DNA of 64,000 bases from Salticus scenicus (GCA_963930645.1 OZ005652.1:266764006-266828005), one strand, 5' to 3'; numbered from the stretch's first letter, positions 1 to 11,265 are shown. The notes: generated by a model from the sequence alone, not told the origin. Made by a program: numbers and translations.

Positions 1-199
1 ATGATATCGCAAGCCAGTTAAAAATGTGCATTCTTCACAATGTCGCCAAATATGGATGCGGTCATCTTGAGTCTTTAAATAGAAATATTATTCGTCTAAA
101 AAGACACGACGTCACGCCATTCATGCCCCCAGGTTCGTCGTTCATCACACATTAAAGATTTCCTATCTATAATGCAACTTCCAGGGTAGCAGAAATCAT

Positions 200-460
200 G
201 GTGGTCACTGCTCACTGGCTCACCACCTGGTTTCATGATATGTGATTCCAATTGATGATTCCCGATCACCTCCTGTTCTCATTGCCGGCACTCTGAATAG
301 CGGTCGTTACATATATGAAGGGTTTAGGATCGTTGCTTTTCCCTATATTCGAGGCCCCGTAATGGAAATTTTAAGCAGACCGATGCACAACCTCATATTG
401 TCGTGTTGTTCGGACCTGACTTAATACAGAATGCTAGAGGGCATTGCCAGTATTCCGGAA
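200..460 (+). pseudogene. Tc1-like transposase relic (middle part)
   Basis: Conceptual translation around 242-424 gives a stretch with the order typical of the central Tc1 catalytic region: a GTLNSGRYI-type segment, then a VAFPYIRGP-type segment. In a neighbouring frame (about 370-415) there follows a degraded counterpart of the family's FQQDNARPH motif, here reading FKQTDAQPH, in which the catalytic Asp seems kept. This would be the DDE transposase that cuts and rejoins the transposon. At least one frameshift separates the two parts and I see neither the N-terminal DNA-binding half nor the C-terminal catalytic segment, so it is a fossil. No terminal inverted repeat was identified. The assignment rests on the order of short motifs only. 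Confidence 0.6.
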
Positions 461-3039
461 TCGGAACTTTAACTTGTTAGGGGAAAAATGTCTTGTTTAA
501 TGAAACCTCTCGGAAGTGCAAGAAAATACTGTGTATAATCGACATAATAGTGGAGTACTGTACTCTTAACAGATGAATGTAGGCTTTATCTGGTATGTGA
601 TTCAAATTACAGGTTGAAGAATAGAGAACAAGGCACCAAATAAGTCTATCATTGTTGAATACTTTAGAGTTGAAATTCTGGTTTAGGGATATTGGTTGAT
701 TGACTACACGAGAGTCCTAAGCCTGGATGAAATGTCCTACATGAGAATTTTTTGGAGTGAACCCAGACAACATAGTCTATTTCCACGAGAGTTTTGCTGA
801 GAAAAACTGCTAGTCCAGCAAGCGCGCGCTGAACCTGATCCCGACATTTTCTGTCCACCGACTTTGAGATTTCTGCAGTTGAATTCTTAGAAAACATGAA
901 CCATTGAATCATTTTATTTTTATTTATTTATTTATTTATTTTTAATATGAATTCGCAATATATGAAGGTTCATCATTTAATGCTAGAAGAAAAATATTTT
1001 TTTTCTGTAATTGTTTAATATTTTCGTAACATATTTATATATATATGCGGTATGGAACATAATATTATCGGAAAAATCATATGATGTCATTTTCGACAGG
1101 GCAATCCATTGCTGGTTAATGTGGAGATCTCTTGGTTCCTGAAATAGACATAAACTGTTACATGATACTGTAAAATGACACACACATTTTACACAATAAA
1201 ATAATTTATTAGACTTTCTGTGAAAAGCCAGTGTGCAAGAAATCAGATTAAAATCAATACATTTAAAGCAAATAAAATTTGGTGTACTTAAAATTTCAAA
1301 ACATATCTATAAAATGATCGCATCTTTTGAGTTAAATGTATCTCGTTCTGAAATTGGGAGCTTTAAATAATTTTTTCTTTATTTGTTTTTTAAATCATAA
1401 AAACAGAAGAGTGTAACACCAACTTTGAAAGGGACGCGAACCTTTATACTGCTTAGAAAGCTTTTTTTAGGATTTAAATTCAAAAAGGTTGACTACAGGC
1501 AGAGTATCCAGCCATTTGTGCAAAAGTAGTAAAATCTTACGTATGTTAAATTGTATTATTTTAAATCATGCTCCGGCATAAATTTAAAGATTCATTCGTA
1601 AACTATACATTTATGCATGTTTCAGTTAATGACATTTTTCTAACAGTTTAATCACCTATGAAACATATGATTGAACTGGTAAAAAAGATATTAGTCGAAA
1701 AGAATAATCGATATATAAAAAAAGAATCAATCACGCATGAAATGTTGATTGACACATCTCTATGCGAATCAACATATGTTCTAAGATTCGTACAGAGAGG
1801 TTCAAATTTAAGTACTTTCAAATGTTTTAAAATATCTCAGTGTAAATATTTCTTTACTTTAAAGTAGCAAAGAAACTTTTTTTTTTTTTTTTTTTATAAA
1901 AGAATAGAAAGATGTCATAAAACTAATGTTTTATAAATTCCTTTGGTAAATTAAATATTTGCTTAATATCGCGTTTATTTTTTTTTTTTTTAAGTATATT
2001 ATTTTATTTCTTCTTTTATATATAAAATGTTTTATATACTAAAATACTGAAAATGAAAAAGGTTTTCTTTGATGAAATGTAAAAAATAGAGTATGCTTTA
2101 AAAAAGTAGAAGAAGAAAAAATGCAGTAAAGCCTAACTTAAAAAAAGTTTTTGATAACTTCACATAAATTTTGAATTAGAAACTTTTGTTTCAATACTTT
2201 TTCTCTTGTTCTTACGAATTTTCTTTTTCACATAGAGATTGAACTTATTTTAACATGCCTGAGGCCTGGAGAAAAACCTCTCTTCATTTTTAAAAGAATA
2301 ATGAACTTTGCTCATTTGCCAACGGGGAAAAAACGATTAAATACATACTAGGAGAGGTATTAAAAAAAATTAGAAACTCCTGTGTAATTAACGTAATTAT
2401 CTTCCAAGTCTTTAAAAACTCTATTAAGAAATTCACAAAAAGTATTCAACAGACAGTTTGAAAATTAATTTTTCAAAAAGGTATATTAGAAAGTTTAAGC
2501 TTCAACTGTCAATTCTCTGTATATAATTTTAGTTATTAAAATAATATGTACTTAAATTAAATATATTTAAAATATAATTTATAGAAATTTCAAGAAATAT
2601 CTCTGCTGATGATACAGTCTTTCCTTCATTCAAGACTTTTTCATTGTTGAATGCATAATAATTCCTTGCAACAATTCTATAAAGATACAATGCTGTTTTA
2701 TTTATAATTAATGAGAGTTCACCATATAAAAGAAAAATTCAGTATTAATATATTTCTTAGAACATGACATCGATTATTCCAATCCATATAATGAAACGCT
2801 AAATTTACAATAAATAAATAATAAAAATATGTATTTATTTTAAGATATTAGAATAATTATGTACCATGGAGGATTTTTATATTTTAAATTTAAATTATTT
2901 GTTTGAAAAATATAATCTATTTTCCCGATTTTATATGAATAGATATTTTGATTGATGTGTTAATGTCGTTATTAGTGATGCTGCTAACGACATTATTTTA
3001 ATAAAAATTATGTTATCAACAGATGTGCTAAAGGTTATA
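461..3039. other. AT-rich filler, no recognised gene
   Basis: Low-complexity AT-rich DNA with poly-T runs near 1877 and 1979. The short open frames here (for example minus 664-912 and plus 1658-1867) resemble no family I know and look like chance frames. The somewhat GC-richer part at 660-890 could be the eroded remainder of the neighbouring Tc1 relic or another old element, but I cannot align it. Confidence 0.5.
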
Positions 3040-3066
3040 TATGTATATATATATATACACACACAC

Positions 3067-3125
<59 letters not shown>

Positions 3126-3153
3126 CGTTTATACAATAAAATGCTAAAATGAT

Positions 3154-3186
<33 letters not shown>
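3040..3186. repeat. Compound AT/AC microsatellite and poly-A tract
   Basis: Alternating TA and CA dinucleotide runs from about 3040 to 3125 are followed by a poly-A tract of about 27 bases ending near 3185. Confidence 0.9.
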
Positions 3187-3587
3187 TATCAAACTTTAAA
3201 ACAATCCTCTATAAAATATGCGAAAATTTTAAAAAAATATTTAATTGAATTCTCTAGAACTTTAAAAATTTTCTGACACTGCAACATTTCGTTATTAATT
3301 ACAGAAGCCTGCAAAAGGTTCATTATATCATAAAATTCATGTCGTGTTTCTATGTCGCGGTGCAAAATGATAAAAACAGTCTTTCTTTTACTAAAAATTA
3401 CCTACAGTTTTATTAATTCATATTTAAACAAAACAAAAAAAAAGGAGAGGAGAGGATACTTATCGATTACAATTCACATTTTTTTTTTTTTTTCCGATTA
3501 TTCCTCTTGTATTTTTTTTAATCAGCTTGGTATTTTATTTTACTGCTTAAATGCACGTAATGAGATTTATTGTCAGTTGCCCCACCC

Positions 3588-3618
<31 letters not shown>

Positions 3619-3680
3619 ATCAATTGAGGTAGTGAGTCAACGAATGCTTTGCCAGCTTCGCTGGTCACTATATTTAAAGG
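3187..3680. other. AT-rich filler with poly-A
   Basis: No gene recognised. Contains a poly-T run near 3481 and a long poly-A run at about 3593-3619 directly before the minisatellite. Confidence 0.5.
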
Positions 3681-3788
3681 GGACTAATGTGGAAGTTGTA
3701 CCTGACGGGACTAAAGTGAAAGTTGTACCTCAAAGGACTAATGTGAAAGTTGTACCTCACGGGACTAATGTGCAAGTTGCACCGAACG
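3681..3788 (+). repeat. 27-bp minisatellite, four units, open in one frame
   Basis: Four direct units begin at 3681, 3708, 3735 and 3762, each starting GGACTAA and containing AAGTTGTACCT. Because 27 is a multiple of three, one frame stays open and reads as a nine-residue repeat of the form GTNVKVVPH. The open frame (3551-3823) starts in the preceding poly-A region and has no recognisable domain. It may be a pure minisatellite or a remnant of a repetitive protein exon; the sequence alone does not decide. Confidence 0.85.
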
Positions 3789-4195
3789 AACAAATTATTT
3801 CTTTCAACGAAAATGCCTACTAACCCTGGACGATAGGTCTAATATATAGTATCATATTATGTATCGTATTTATCGTAATATAACTCAATACTTATTTCGC
3901 TTCCTTCTTCGACTCGTTTTAATACGCATTTTTTATATGCATGAGCAGCCCCCGGAAAACAAAAGCATTAAATCATTAAATTCATTTTTTTACTTATTTT
4001 TATTTCATATTATTTCACGCACACTTCTTATTTCCTAATTCAAAATTATTAAAAAAAAACTTTTTCGATATTGCTTGTAACGATACTGATTATTATTAAT
4101 TTTCTTTTCTTTTTCTTTCAATAATAATAATAATAAAAAAAGATTTTGATGAAATTCTGGCAAAAGCAGAATTTAGTTTAGGACGGAGGACTATT

Positions 4196-4228
<33 letters not shown>

Positions 4229-4469
4229 CAAATTATATCATCGCTTTCAAATTATTCAATTATATTTTCGATAAATTTTAGATTTCGACAAATGTCCAAC
4301 TATCGAAATCGACAACGCAAAAATCTCAGATTGAGACTAATAGGACCTCAGTCCTAATAATATATAAAACTAAATGGGGAATATAAACATGCAAAAATGG
4401 GTGAAAAACAATTTATATTTTTGCATGTTAAGGGAATTCAAATTAACTAGTTATGCTATGGGAACTAAA
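3789..4469. other. AT-rich filler with poly-T tract
   Basis: No gene recognised. Poly-T of about 30 bases near 4198-4228. An imperfect hairpin pairs AACATGCAAAAAT (about 4387) with ATTTTTGCATGTT (about 4418). Confidence 0.5.
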
Positions 4470-4760
4470 TAATAAGAACGGCCCAGAAATATTCTAAATT
4501 TTTGTGGAATTTTTTTAGATTATTAGGCCTCTTTTCCGGTTCATAATTTTTAATAGAGGACTGTGGCGTAGAACACAGAAGGACTCGAACTTCCCAAGAT
4601 AATAAAATACTGCACTCTACGCGAAACATTTTGACCGAGTTTGTCAATAGATATTGCTCTTGATAATATCCGAAAGTTCTCCATTAAATTTAAGTCCGGA
4701 ATACTAGCTGACCAATTGATCGTGGCAGTCTTGTTATCTTAAAATAATTTTTTGTGTCTT
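4470..4760 (-). pseudogene. Tc1-like transposase relic (C-terminal part)
   Basis: On the minus strand the region reads INWSASIPDLNLMEN and continues with FRILSRAIS. This corresponds to the conserved end of Tc1-family transposases, where a DWP-x-SPDLNPIEN block carries the third catalytic acidic residue. The glutamate position (MEN) is retained but several consensus residues are replaced, and the reading frame is interrupted shortly upstream. It is therefore a decayed C-terminal fragment of a cut-and-paste transposase. It lies on the opposite strand to the other Tc1 relic of this window and probably comes from a separate insertion. No terminal repeats were found beside it. Confidence 0.7.
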
Positions 4761-4902
4761 TTGCAGAAATAATCCATCCATTATTTTTTCGCCAATTATT
4801 ACCCCTATTCTTTTTAACCTTGTTCAAAACTTTTTTTCTAACAAATTAATATACTTGTGTCTATTTTATGGTCCTTCTACAAAAACAATATTCATCTAAA
4901 CT

Positions 4903-4935
<33 letters not shown>

Positions 4936-5659
4936 GGCACAAATCATAAGAAAACTTCTTCATTGTTGAAGTTTCGAAAATACCTCCTTTTCCTTTGCAA
5001 ACTCATTCCAATAAAATTGCATGCCGTCGGCATCATCCAAATTAGACTTCTTTTTATCAATGAAAAAATTTTAGATTAGTTTATTTATTTATTTATTTTA
5101 TGGCTAGGTTTTAAATGCCGACGTGGCTTTACATATCTAAGGATTTTTGATCTTTTAATTACTCTTCTTATGGTTCATACTGATGCTAAGGTCTTTATCT
5201 GGTTTCCAATTTATTCTGCTCTCAATATGTTAATTGCTTCCGTGCGAAAAGTAAAATGTCCAGGTCGTTTCGAAAAACTTCTCTATCTTCCTGTTGATTT
5301 TGCAGTACCTATGTAGGAAAAAGTAAAATGTCAGGCTTCTAAGGTTTTATTTTATCAGCAGTTCTTTGACGGGAGCATCCATTGTTAATATAAACAAAAA
5401 AATCTGGCTTCTTTGTGGTTTTTTTTTTTTTTTTTTTTTTTTAATCTGAGGGTATTTATTCTCTACTCCTCATCCACCGTTTTCTAAACTGAGCAAATTT
5501 GATCACAAAGTCTTTTAAACGCTTTGCTGAATGATATGCAAAAATATCTCCAGTCACAAATCGTAGTATTAAAATAACTGCAACGTTCTTATTATTTTGC
5601 TCCTGCATAAATTAAACAAAAGACACATTTATATGCTTATCAGATGTACTCTTTATCAG
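4761..5659. other. Unassigned AT-rich sequence
   Basis: Poly-A tract near 4904-4934, (TTTA)n run at about 5080-5100, poly-T near 5420-5442. The moderately complex block at 5100-5350 contains the phrase AAAAGTAAAATGTC twice (about 5248 and 5320) but has no recognisable coding or terminal-repeat signal. Confidence 0.4.
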
Positions 5660-5663
5660 AAGA

Positions 5664-5822
5664 CAGTCTGTTTTTGTAAGCCCTTTTTCTAAGTTTTAAA
5701 AATTTTTACAGGAAAATTCTTCATCATAATTATTACCATTTTGGTCCCCACTTATAAAAAAAATATTAAATTATATTCCTAATAATTTATTAAGGTACTC
5801 TAATATGGTAACCATACACATT
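5664..5822 (+). repeat. Dispersed repeat, copy 1 (also at 12985-13190)
   Basis: Shares a run of similar sequence with 12985-13190 in direct orientation, including ACAGTCTGTTTTTGT, TTTCTAAGTTTTAAAAAT, TTACAGGAAAATT and ATATGGTNACCATA. The second copy is preceded by a tRNA-like head at 12901, so this may be a head-less copy of a SINE or the tail of another short element. Confidence 0.6.
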
Positions 5823-6844
5823 AAAAAATATATTAAGAAATATTTATGCAATTTTTAAAAACTATTGATATCATAGTAACTTCCGTTTCCTGTAATAAAT
5901 TTTAACAGAAAGACTTGTGAATATGTATATCACAGTTATTTGATTTCTGTTGTTTTTGTGTCGTTCTTATCGTTTTGTAGTTGCTGTATAAAATCCTTGA
6001 CTAATCTATGAAAATGAACTTTTATGAAAAGTAATATCTCGTACTAATACAGAAACCTAAAAGTTTTATAGTTATTGCTGTAAAGTTTGATTGTCTATAA
6101 CAAAGCATGAATTTCCTATTTTCATTTTTTTTTTTTTTTTTTATTAAATTGGTTTATTAATTTTATACTGTTGTCTTCAAAATGCGGTTGGTATGGGAAA
6201 TGGAGAACGTTTACCTGATATATTAATATGAATGACCATGCGGTGGATAAAAATAAGCAGATGACATGCTGAAGATGCTATACTACTTAATGTCCCTCCT
6301 CTCACAGTGTTGTGCGATATCTAAATTATAGTGAATCTGAAAACAGAGTTGCTAACATTTCTAACTTATTCCACAGCATTGTTAGTAATCACCACTTCTT
6401 TTCACACCATTTAATTTGTAGACTAATTTTCTCTTATATACAATTACGATTAAATAAGAAAAAAAAAATTCTCTTCAGAAAATGCGGTATGAACAAAACG
6501 CAGGTTCTTATAATGCTACGGAATAAATTGTAAATATTAGCAGCTCTGTGAAAATTAAATTTTATGCAGGTCAATTTCAGATCGCCCACGTATCATATCA
6601 CTCTACGATCGTTTTCTATTTATTTCTGCACGAAGAAGCTGAACATTAATGTAACTCAATACATTGCAGGTCATTACGTAGTAACTGGAAAAAGAATTTC
6701 GGCTACCATGGTGGGAAGACCTACACCATCAAGGTGTGTATATGATGAGATCACTTCGACGTATCTTATACAGCTGTCAACAGGATACTCTAGAGAGCAT
6801 GAAAAATAGACAAAAGAGGAAAGACAGTCTGTATGTTTTATATA
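5823..6844. other. No recognised gene
   Basis: AT-rich, poly-T near 6125-6142. The block at 6200-6840 is of mixed composition, but its short open frames match nothing I recognise. Confidence 0.4.
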
Positions 6845-7046
6845 GGGTAAGTCCGGGAGAGATGGACCATGTTTTTTCTACGTTCTCTAAAAGCTGTACA
6901 TTTACATATATTTCATTTTTCATTGTATTTACATATAGTGTATGATGTTTCTTATAAAAATACTTATGTAGAAGGATATATCTTTAAAGGAATTCCTGTT
7001 ATGATTTTTTAAAACTCTTGCTATGCGGTCCATCTCACCCGAAGTA

Positions 7047-7198
7047 GTCCAGGTGAGTGTTGTCCGGCAAAAGCAGTCTTGCTTTTGCCTCCAAGGCAGT
7101 AGCACGTGTTTTTTGCACCTGATGAAGGAAGGCTACGTCCTTTCGAAACCGGTAGTGCTGGCTTAAAATTTATGGTGTGTGAAGAAGTCTTATTGTCT
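7047..7198 (+). mobile_element. Penelope-like fragment with hammerhead motif, inside pogo family 2
   Basis: This block interrupts the transposase homology of the surrounding element. It has a perfect 10-bp hairpin (7066-7089, GGCAAAAGCA with loop GTCT), then a hammerhead-like motif (7115-7158), then TTTATGGTGTGTGAAGAAG, which resembles the downstream sequence ATTTTATGGTGTTTATTCAG of the other hammerhead insertion near 11400. I could not identify a convincing target duplication; GAAGTA and GAAGTC beside the ends are only suggestive. Assignment to the Penelope-like group rests on the known presence of type I hammerhead motifs in those elements. Confidence 0.6.
7115..7158 (+). ncRNA. Hammerhead ribozyme-like motif, partly degenerate stem II
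   Basis: Core CTGATGA at 7119-7125 and GAAA at 7145-7148. Stem I pairs GCAC (7115-7118) with GTGC (7155-7158). Stem III is the self-complementary ACCGGT (7148-7153), and A7154 lies at the predicted cleavage position. Stem II can pair AAGGA with TCCTT but leaves two unpaired bases before GAAA, so activity is doubtful. A loop-less self-complementary stem III matches Penelope-like hammerheads thought to work as dimers. Confidence 0.6.
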
Positions 7199-7202
7199 AT
7201 TT

Positions 7203-8397
7203 AAAAGGGATTATTCCACATGCCCAAAAACCACTGATGTCATTTTCAGCATTTGCTGATTTTAACCAAGCAGAATTAAGTAAATTACCAAATTGAAGCC
7301 TGTTTATTTTTCCGGAAGGATTATTCTTCAGGAAATTATTGCAAGCAGCATAGTAATTTGCCTTTAGTGACTTAAAAATGAACGGTCAAGAGAATACCTC
7401 CAGTGAGTGGTATGAGGTGGCAGACTCAATCGAATTATATTGTTCTCCTCAGAATACTCTAACATTTCAAGATTGCTAGTATGTGACGCGTGACCGTCAA
7501 GAATAAGCAATACTTTGCCTATCGGTTTCCTAGGAGTGAAATGATTTTTTAACCAATCCAAAAATATATCAGAATTTACGTAAGCAGACTGTGGCGACGT
7601 TTTAATTTGTGCTCCAGGCGGCATTCGATCTTAAAACTCTTTATTTATGTTTTTTCCTTTGAAAATACAATAAAGAGAAAGAAATGTTCCCTCGCCATTA
7701 CAACATGCTAAAAGTGAAATAGTTTCCCTTTTTTCTCCAGATATAATTGATGCCATATTTTTAGACCCTTTAAAGGCCACTACTTCGCCGGACTTATTAT
7801 TCAACTGTAAACCAGTTTCATCCATATTAAAAACACAAAGGGGCTTTTCAAAAAGGTTATATTCTTTAAGTACACCTTCGAGCAAATTAAAATAGTTAAA
7901 CCATTTTTTTTAAACAGTTTTTTTTGTTCATTCCTTTTGCTCGGGCGACCGACACTCCTTCTGCTTTTCTTATTGAGAGCATTTGATTTCGAGCAAGGAA
8001 TGACTGTGACCAGTCATAGCCAGCTTTTTTAGCTTCTTTATTAAAAGTATGAGGTATCTTAAGTTTTTCCGCTAATTCGTAAGCCATATACCTGACAGAA
8101 TCTTAAGAAGGTGAAAAATCAAGATTATGTAGTTTTTGTAGAATAAAACAATTTTGTTTTCATTGTCACACCCCAGTACCGATGACGGTCCTAAAGCACC
8201 CTTGGTAAAATTATGAGTTTTAATTCTTCGCGAGTTCTAATTCTTCGCTTTAAAGTAGATTTAGGAACACTGAAAGTTTTCGCCGCTTTATTCACACCCA
8301 TATTCTTTTCTTCGACGGCTTTAACAGCATTTTTCAAATTAGCTTCAGTCCATTCCCCGCGTGTGGACGAACCTTTCCTAATGTAGGTAGTTGGCAT
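7203..8397 (-). pseudogene. Pogo-like transposase (psq HTH + DDE), broken into several frames
   Basis: Four consecutive minus-strand segments form one transposase. 8397-8191 encodes a Pipsqueak-type helix-turn-helix (residues about 15-55, NKAAKTFSVPKSTLKRRI). 8087-7896 encodes the linker with SFLARNQMLS and VARAKG motifs. 7885-7631 carries the first catalytic Asp in NMDETG. 7624-7364 carries the second in LILDGHASHT and an SLDRSF block in the place of the third, 36 residues after the second. A further frame continues to about 7203 with a FWACGIIPF-like segment, equivalent to the GF-x-x-GI-x-P-F end of the DDE domain in this family. At least three stops or frameshifts separate the parts. The protein would bind the subterminal repeats and excise the element; this copy cannot do so. 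Confidence 0.85.
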
Positions 8398-8889
8398 ATT
8401 CTGAAAATAGAAAAATACTATCCTTTAGTATTTTAAATTCAGTTCTTTGAAAATCAATATTTTAAAAATTCAAGGTTTTATAGGGCCCATCTCTCCCGAC
8501 GGAAAACCTGGTCCATCTCTCCCGATCGTCTTAGTGAAAAGTACAATTCCCCCTACCCCTTCACGGTAGATTTCACGTCGCCATTTTAGGTTATTCGGAA
8601 GCCGACATGTACCCAGACATTACAGCACCAAAAGCAGATAGATTACATTTCACACAATAGCTTAGACTGTATAATTAGAAACATGTAAAAAAATTATTCG
8701 ACTTACCAAAAGAAACAATGATTTTTAGTTGAAAAAACATTATGTTTTTTGAGAAGCAAATAGTAGCACGCCATTCAAAATGTCGTTCCGTACATGAGGG
8801 AGATAGTAGCTCTATCTATGGAGAAGCGCATTAACGAAATTTCTTACTGGTCCATCTCACACGGTGGTCCATCTCTACCGGAATTACCC

Positions 8890-9530
8890 TATGAGTATTG
8901 GTTTACTTTATATAGGGATTTTGGTTTTTTTTTTTTTTTTTTTTTTTAATCTTATATCGTTAAAAATCTCGTTTACGATACAAGGGAAATTTTGATGTTA
9001 TTCAGAATCACTTTGTGTGTCTGCAAGGACATGCATGTATTCAATAGTGATACTGTCAATGGTCAAAATATGAGCGTTATTCTACTGCTACACACTTGCG
9101 GAGTGATACTCAGTTGATCAAGTTTAGGAGATTAAACACACATGGCTATCTTTTCAGAGTTTCTGCAACTCTGTTAATTAGCCACATAAGGATATCTAAA
9201 ACTTGGAAGATACTACTATCCCAAACAGCAGAAAAAAATCAGTACATGTTTATGCAAAAATTTGCAAAAAAACATGATTTTTGCTATATTTTTATTTTAA
9301 ATATTTTTTCTTTTAAAGATATTGAAAAATACATCCCAAATTCTTTTAAATAGGTTCTCTTAAACATATATATAAAGTCTTTTTTAAATATCTGTAGAGT
9401 TTTCTGTATTTTAAGAATCTTGAGTTCATTAAAAAAGGCAAACTGAGAAAATGCAATTTAAAGATTTCAAATCTGTAAAAATATATCAAAAACTATAAGA
9501 ATTGTTACTTTATATATTAAAGTATATATT
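8890..9530. other. AT-rich filler between pogo element and its duplicated part
   Basis: Poly-T near 8928-8947. No coding or terminal-repeat signal recognised. Confidence 0.5.
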
Positions 9531-9883
9531 ACGGTCCTAAAGCACCCTTGGTAAAATTATGAGTTTTAATTCTTCGCGAGTTCTAATTCTTCGTTTTAAA
9601 GTAGATTTAGGAACACTGAAAGTTTTCGCCGCTTTATTCACACCCATATTCTTTTCTTCGACGGCTTTAACAGCATTTTTCAAATTAGCTTCAGTCCATT
9701 CCCCGCGTGTGGACGAACCTTTCCTAATGTAGGTAGTTGGCATATTCTGAAAATAGAAAAATACTATCCTTTAGTATTTTAAATTCAGTTCTTTGAAAAT
9801 CAATATTTTAAAAATTCAAGGTTTTATAGGGCCCATCTCTCCCGACGGAAAACCTGGTCCATCTCTCCCGATCGTCTTAGTGA
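9531..9883 (-). mobile_element. Second copy of the right part of pogo family 2 (353 bp)
   Basis: Matches 8185-8537 over 353 bp with the same length and, by eye, one base difference (C/T in the CTTCG-TTTTAAAG context). It includes the complete 68-residue helix-turn-helix frame (9743-9537, same protein as in the element at 6845) and the two internal GGTCCATCTCTCCCG-type motifs, but neither terminal repeat. It lies in the same orientation 1346 bp downstream. Near-identity points to a recent local duplication rather than an independent old insertion; an assembly artefact is possible. Confidence 0.85.
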
Positions 9884-10076
9884 TACGATTATTACTTTTA
9901 TTAAACAAACTTAATATAGCTCTTTTTCTAATCATTGAATGGAAATTTAACCTTTTATATGAAACTTCAGTGGTGCCAAGTCCCCTTACGTCACTGCACG
10001 TTTATTGCGCCGCCTGTCAACCATACAACTGGTAATGGAGCATTAATCTTTATGTGAAATATTTCCAAAACTTTTA

Positions 10077-10272
10077 CTGGTGGCCAAAGTTTTGACCACC
10101 TTATTTTTGCGTTTTTAACTATAATTACCTGCTATTGTTTTTTGCCATAATATAGTATTTTAATGTTCATATGTAAAAATTCTTGATTTATCGTTTTATT
10201 TTACGTAGCATATCTTTTTATTAATAATACACGTCGAGATTCATCTAGACTCCAAAGTTTTGTCCAGCAGTG
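10077..10272. mobile_element. Tc1/mariner-type MITE (degraded)
   Basis: The right end, read inwards, starts CACTGCTGGACAAAACTTTG and is followed outside by TA. The left end starts CTGGTGGCCAAAGTTTTGAC after TA at 10075-10076. The ends are imperfect inverted repeats and the roughly 196-bp element has no coding capacity. Confidence 0.5.
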
Positions 10273-10816
10273 TATGTCAACTGTCCAAGGTCTCCTCTAC
10301 CAGTTTATGTGTCTACAACTTATTATAGTATCATTAACAGAAAATAAGTGTGAACTTTTCCTAACATCAATTATGTAGTAGAGCTGAAGAAGGACATATG
10401 CCTTATGTACTTAAAATCTTTGTAAAAGTATTAAAATTATTTAGTTTAAAATTTTAGTCAAAAGTAATTTTTTTTGTAATTCTTAGTTAAATTTTAATCC
10501 GTTTATTAGCTTTTTAAATGTAATATTCTCTAACAATTGTACAACAATTTATACGGCTTAATATTCTTAGATTTAACTCAAAGTAAATTTTCTTTTAGAA
10601 AACTTATTAAAATATTAAGCAAAATGTTACGAAACTTATGGATCAGGTTTATAATGAAATGACATTTCACGTTGCTTCAAGAGTAACACTTCACTGAAAC
10701 ATACATTTAATACTTTCAATCCTCTTTTTGTAATCCATTAGCACTATTACATAGAAAAAAAAAATCATTCCTTTCAGATTTTTTAAAGAAGTTTATGACC
10801 CGAGTTTCATTTAGAA
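10273..10816. other. AT-rich, one degenerate hammerhead-like core
   Basis: CTGAAGA (10384-10390) followed by an ACATA/TATGT hairpin (10394-10408) and then TTAAAA resembles a decayed hammerhead core (CUGANGA, stem II, GAAA). No stem I was found. Otherwise no recognised feature. Confidence 0.3.
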
Positions 10817-11005
10817 ACTAGTATGTTGTGGCCACCACATGACTTCCTTCTACATTTTCCTATACAAATTCACTCAGTAAAAATGATTTATTGAAATTAT
10901 TATTTAAAAAAATTATCTTCCATCATAATGCAGACGATTTCTACATTAGAGAAGTAGTTTAACATTAAATATCCAAAAAAAGTCAATTTTATTCTCAATA
11001 TTACT

Positions 11006-11039
<34 letters not shown>

Positions 11040-11213
11040 GGAAAAAACAATCTGTAACATTATTTTAAATTATCGCAGATCGATGGTTCAACCATTCGTT
11101 TTAAAGGTATTGGTGAGTCTTTTGTAATATATTTAATAAAGAAGCATCACAAAACTGGCGTTGTAAAAATTATTACTTACAAACTTTGAATAAACACCAT
11201 AAAATGCAATAAA

Positions 11214-11265
11214 CTCGCAACAATTGTTTCGGGTCGAAAAAACACACGACCCTTCATCAGGCGAA
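11214..11265 (-). ncRNA. Hammerhead ribozyme-like motif, minus arm
   Basis: Mirror copy of the motif at 11335-11386, located in the left arm of the palindrome and identical base for base as far as I can read. The two copies face opposite directions, so a transcript from either strand would carry one sense copy plus its complement. Confidence 0.7.

Larger units (their letters stand above)
6845..8889 (-). mobile_element. Pogo-like DNA transposon, family 2 (decayed)
   Basis: Terminal inverted repeats of about 25 bp: the left end starts GGGTAAGTCCGGGAGAGATG and the right end, read inwards, starts GGGTAATTCCGGTAGAGATG (two differences in the first 20). TA lies directly outside both ends (6843-6844, 8890-8891), the target duplication of the pogo/Tc1-mariner group. 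Inside the ends the motif GGTCCATCTC-NCCCG recurs in both orientations (near 7027, 8487, 8509, 8850, 8866), a family-specific subterminal repeat likely bound by the transposase. The transposase is on the minus strand. A Penelope-like fragment (7047-7198) has replaced or interrupted its C-terminal end. Total length 2045 bp including that fragment. Confidence 0.85.

Noticed and set aside
10817..10822. CTAGT end as proof of a canonical Helitron
   Set aside because: The matching 5' repeat is asymmetric and the 3' repeat is subterminal, which fits Helentron-type elements better than classic TC...CTRR Helitrons.
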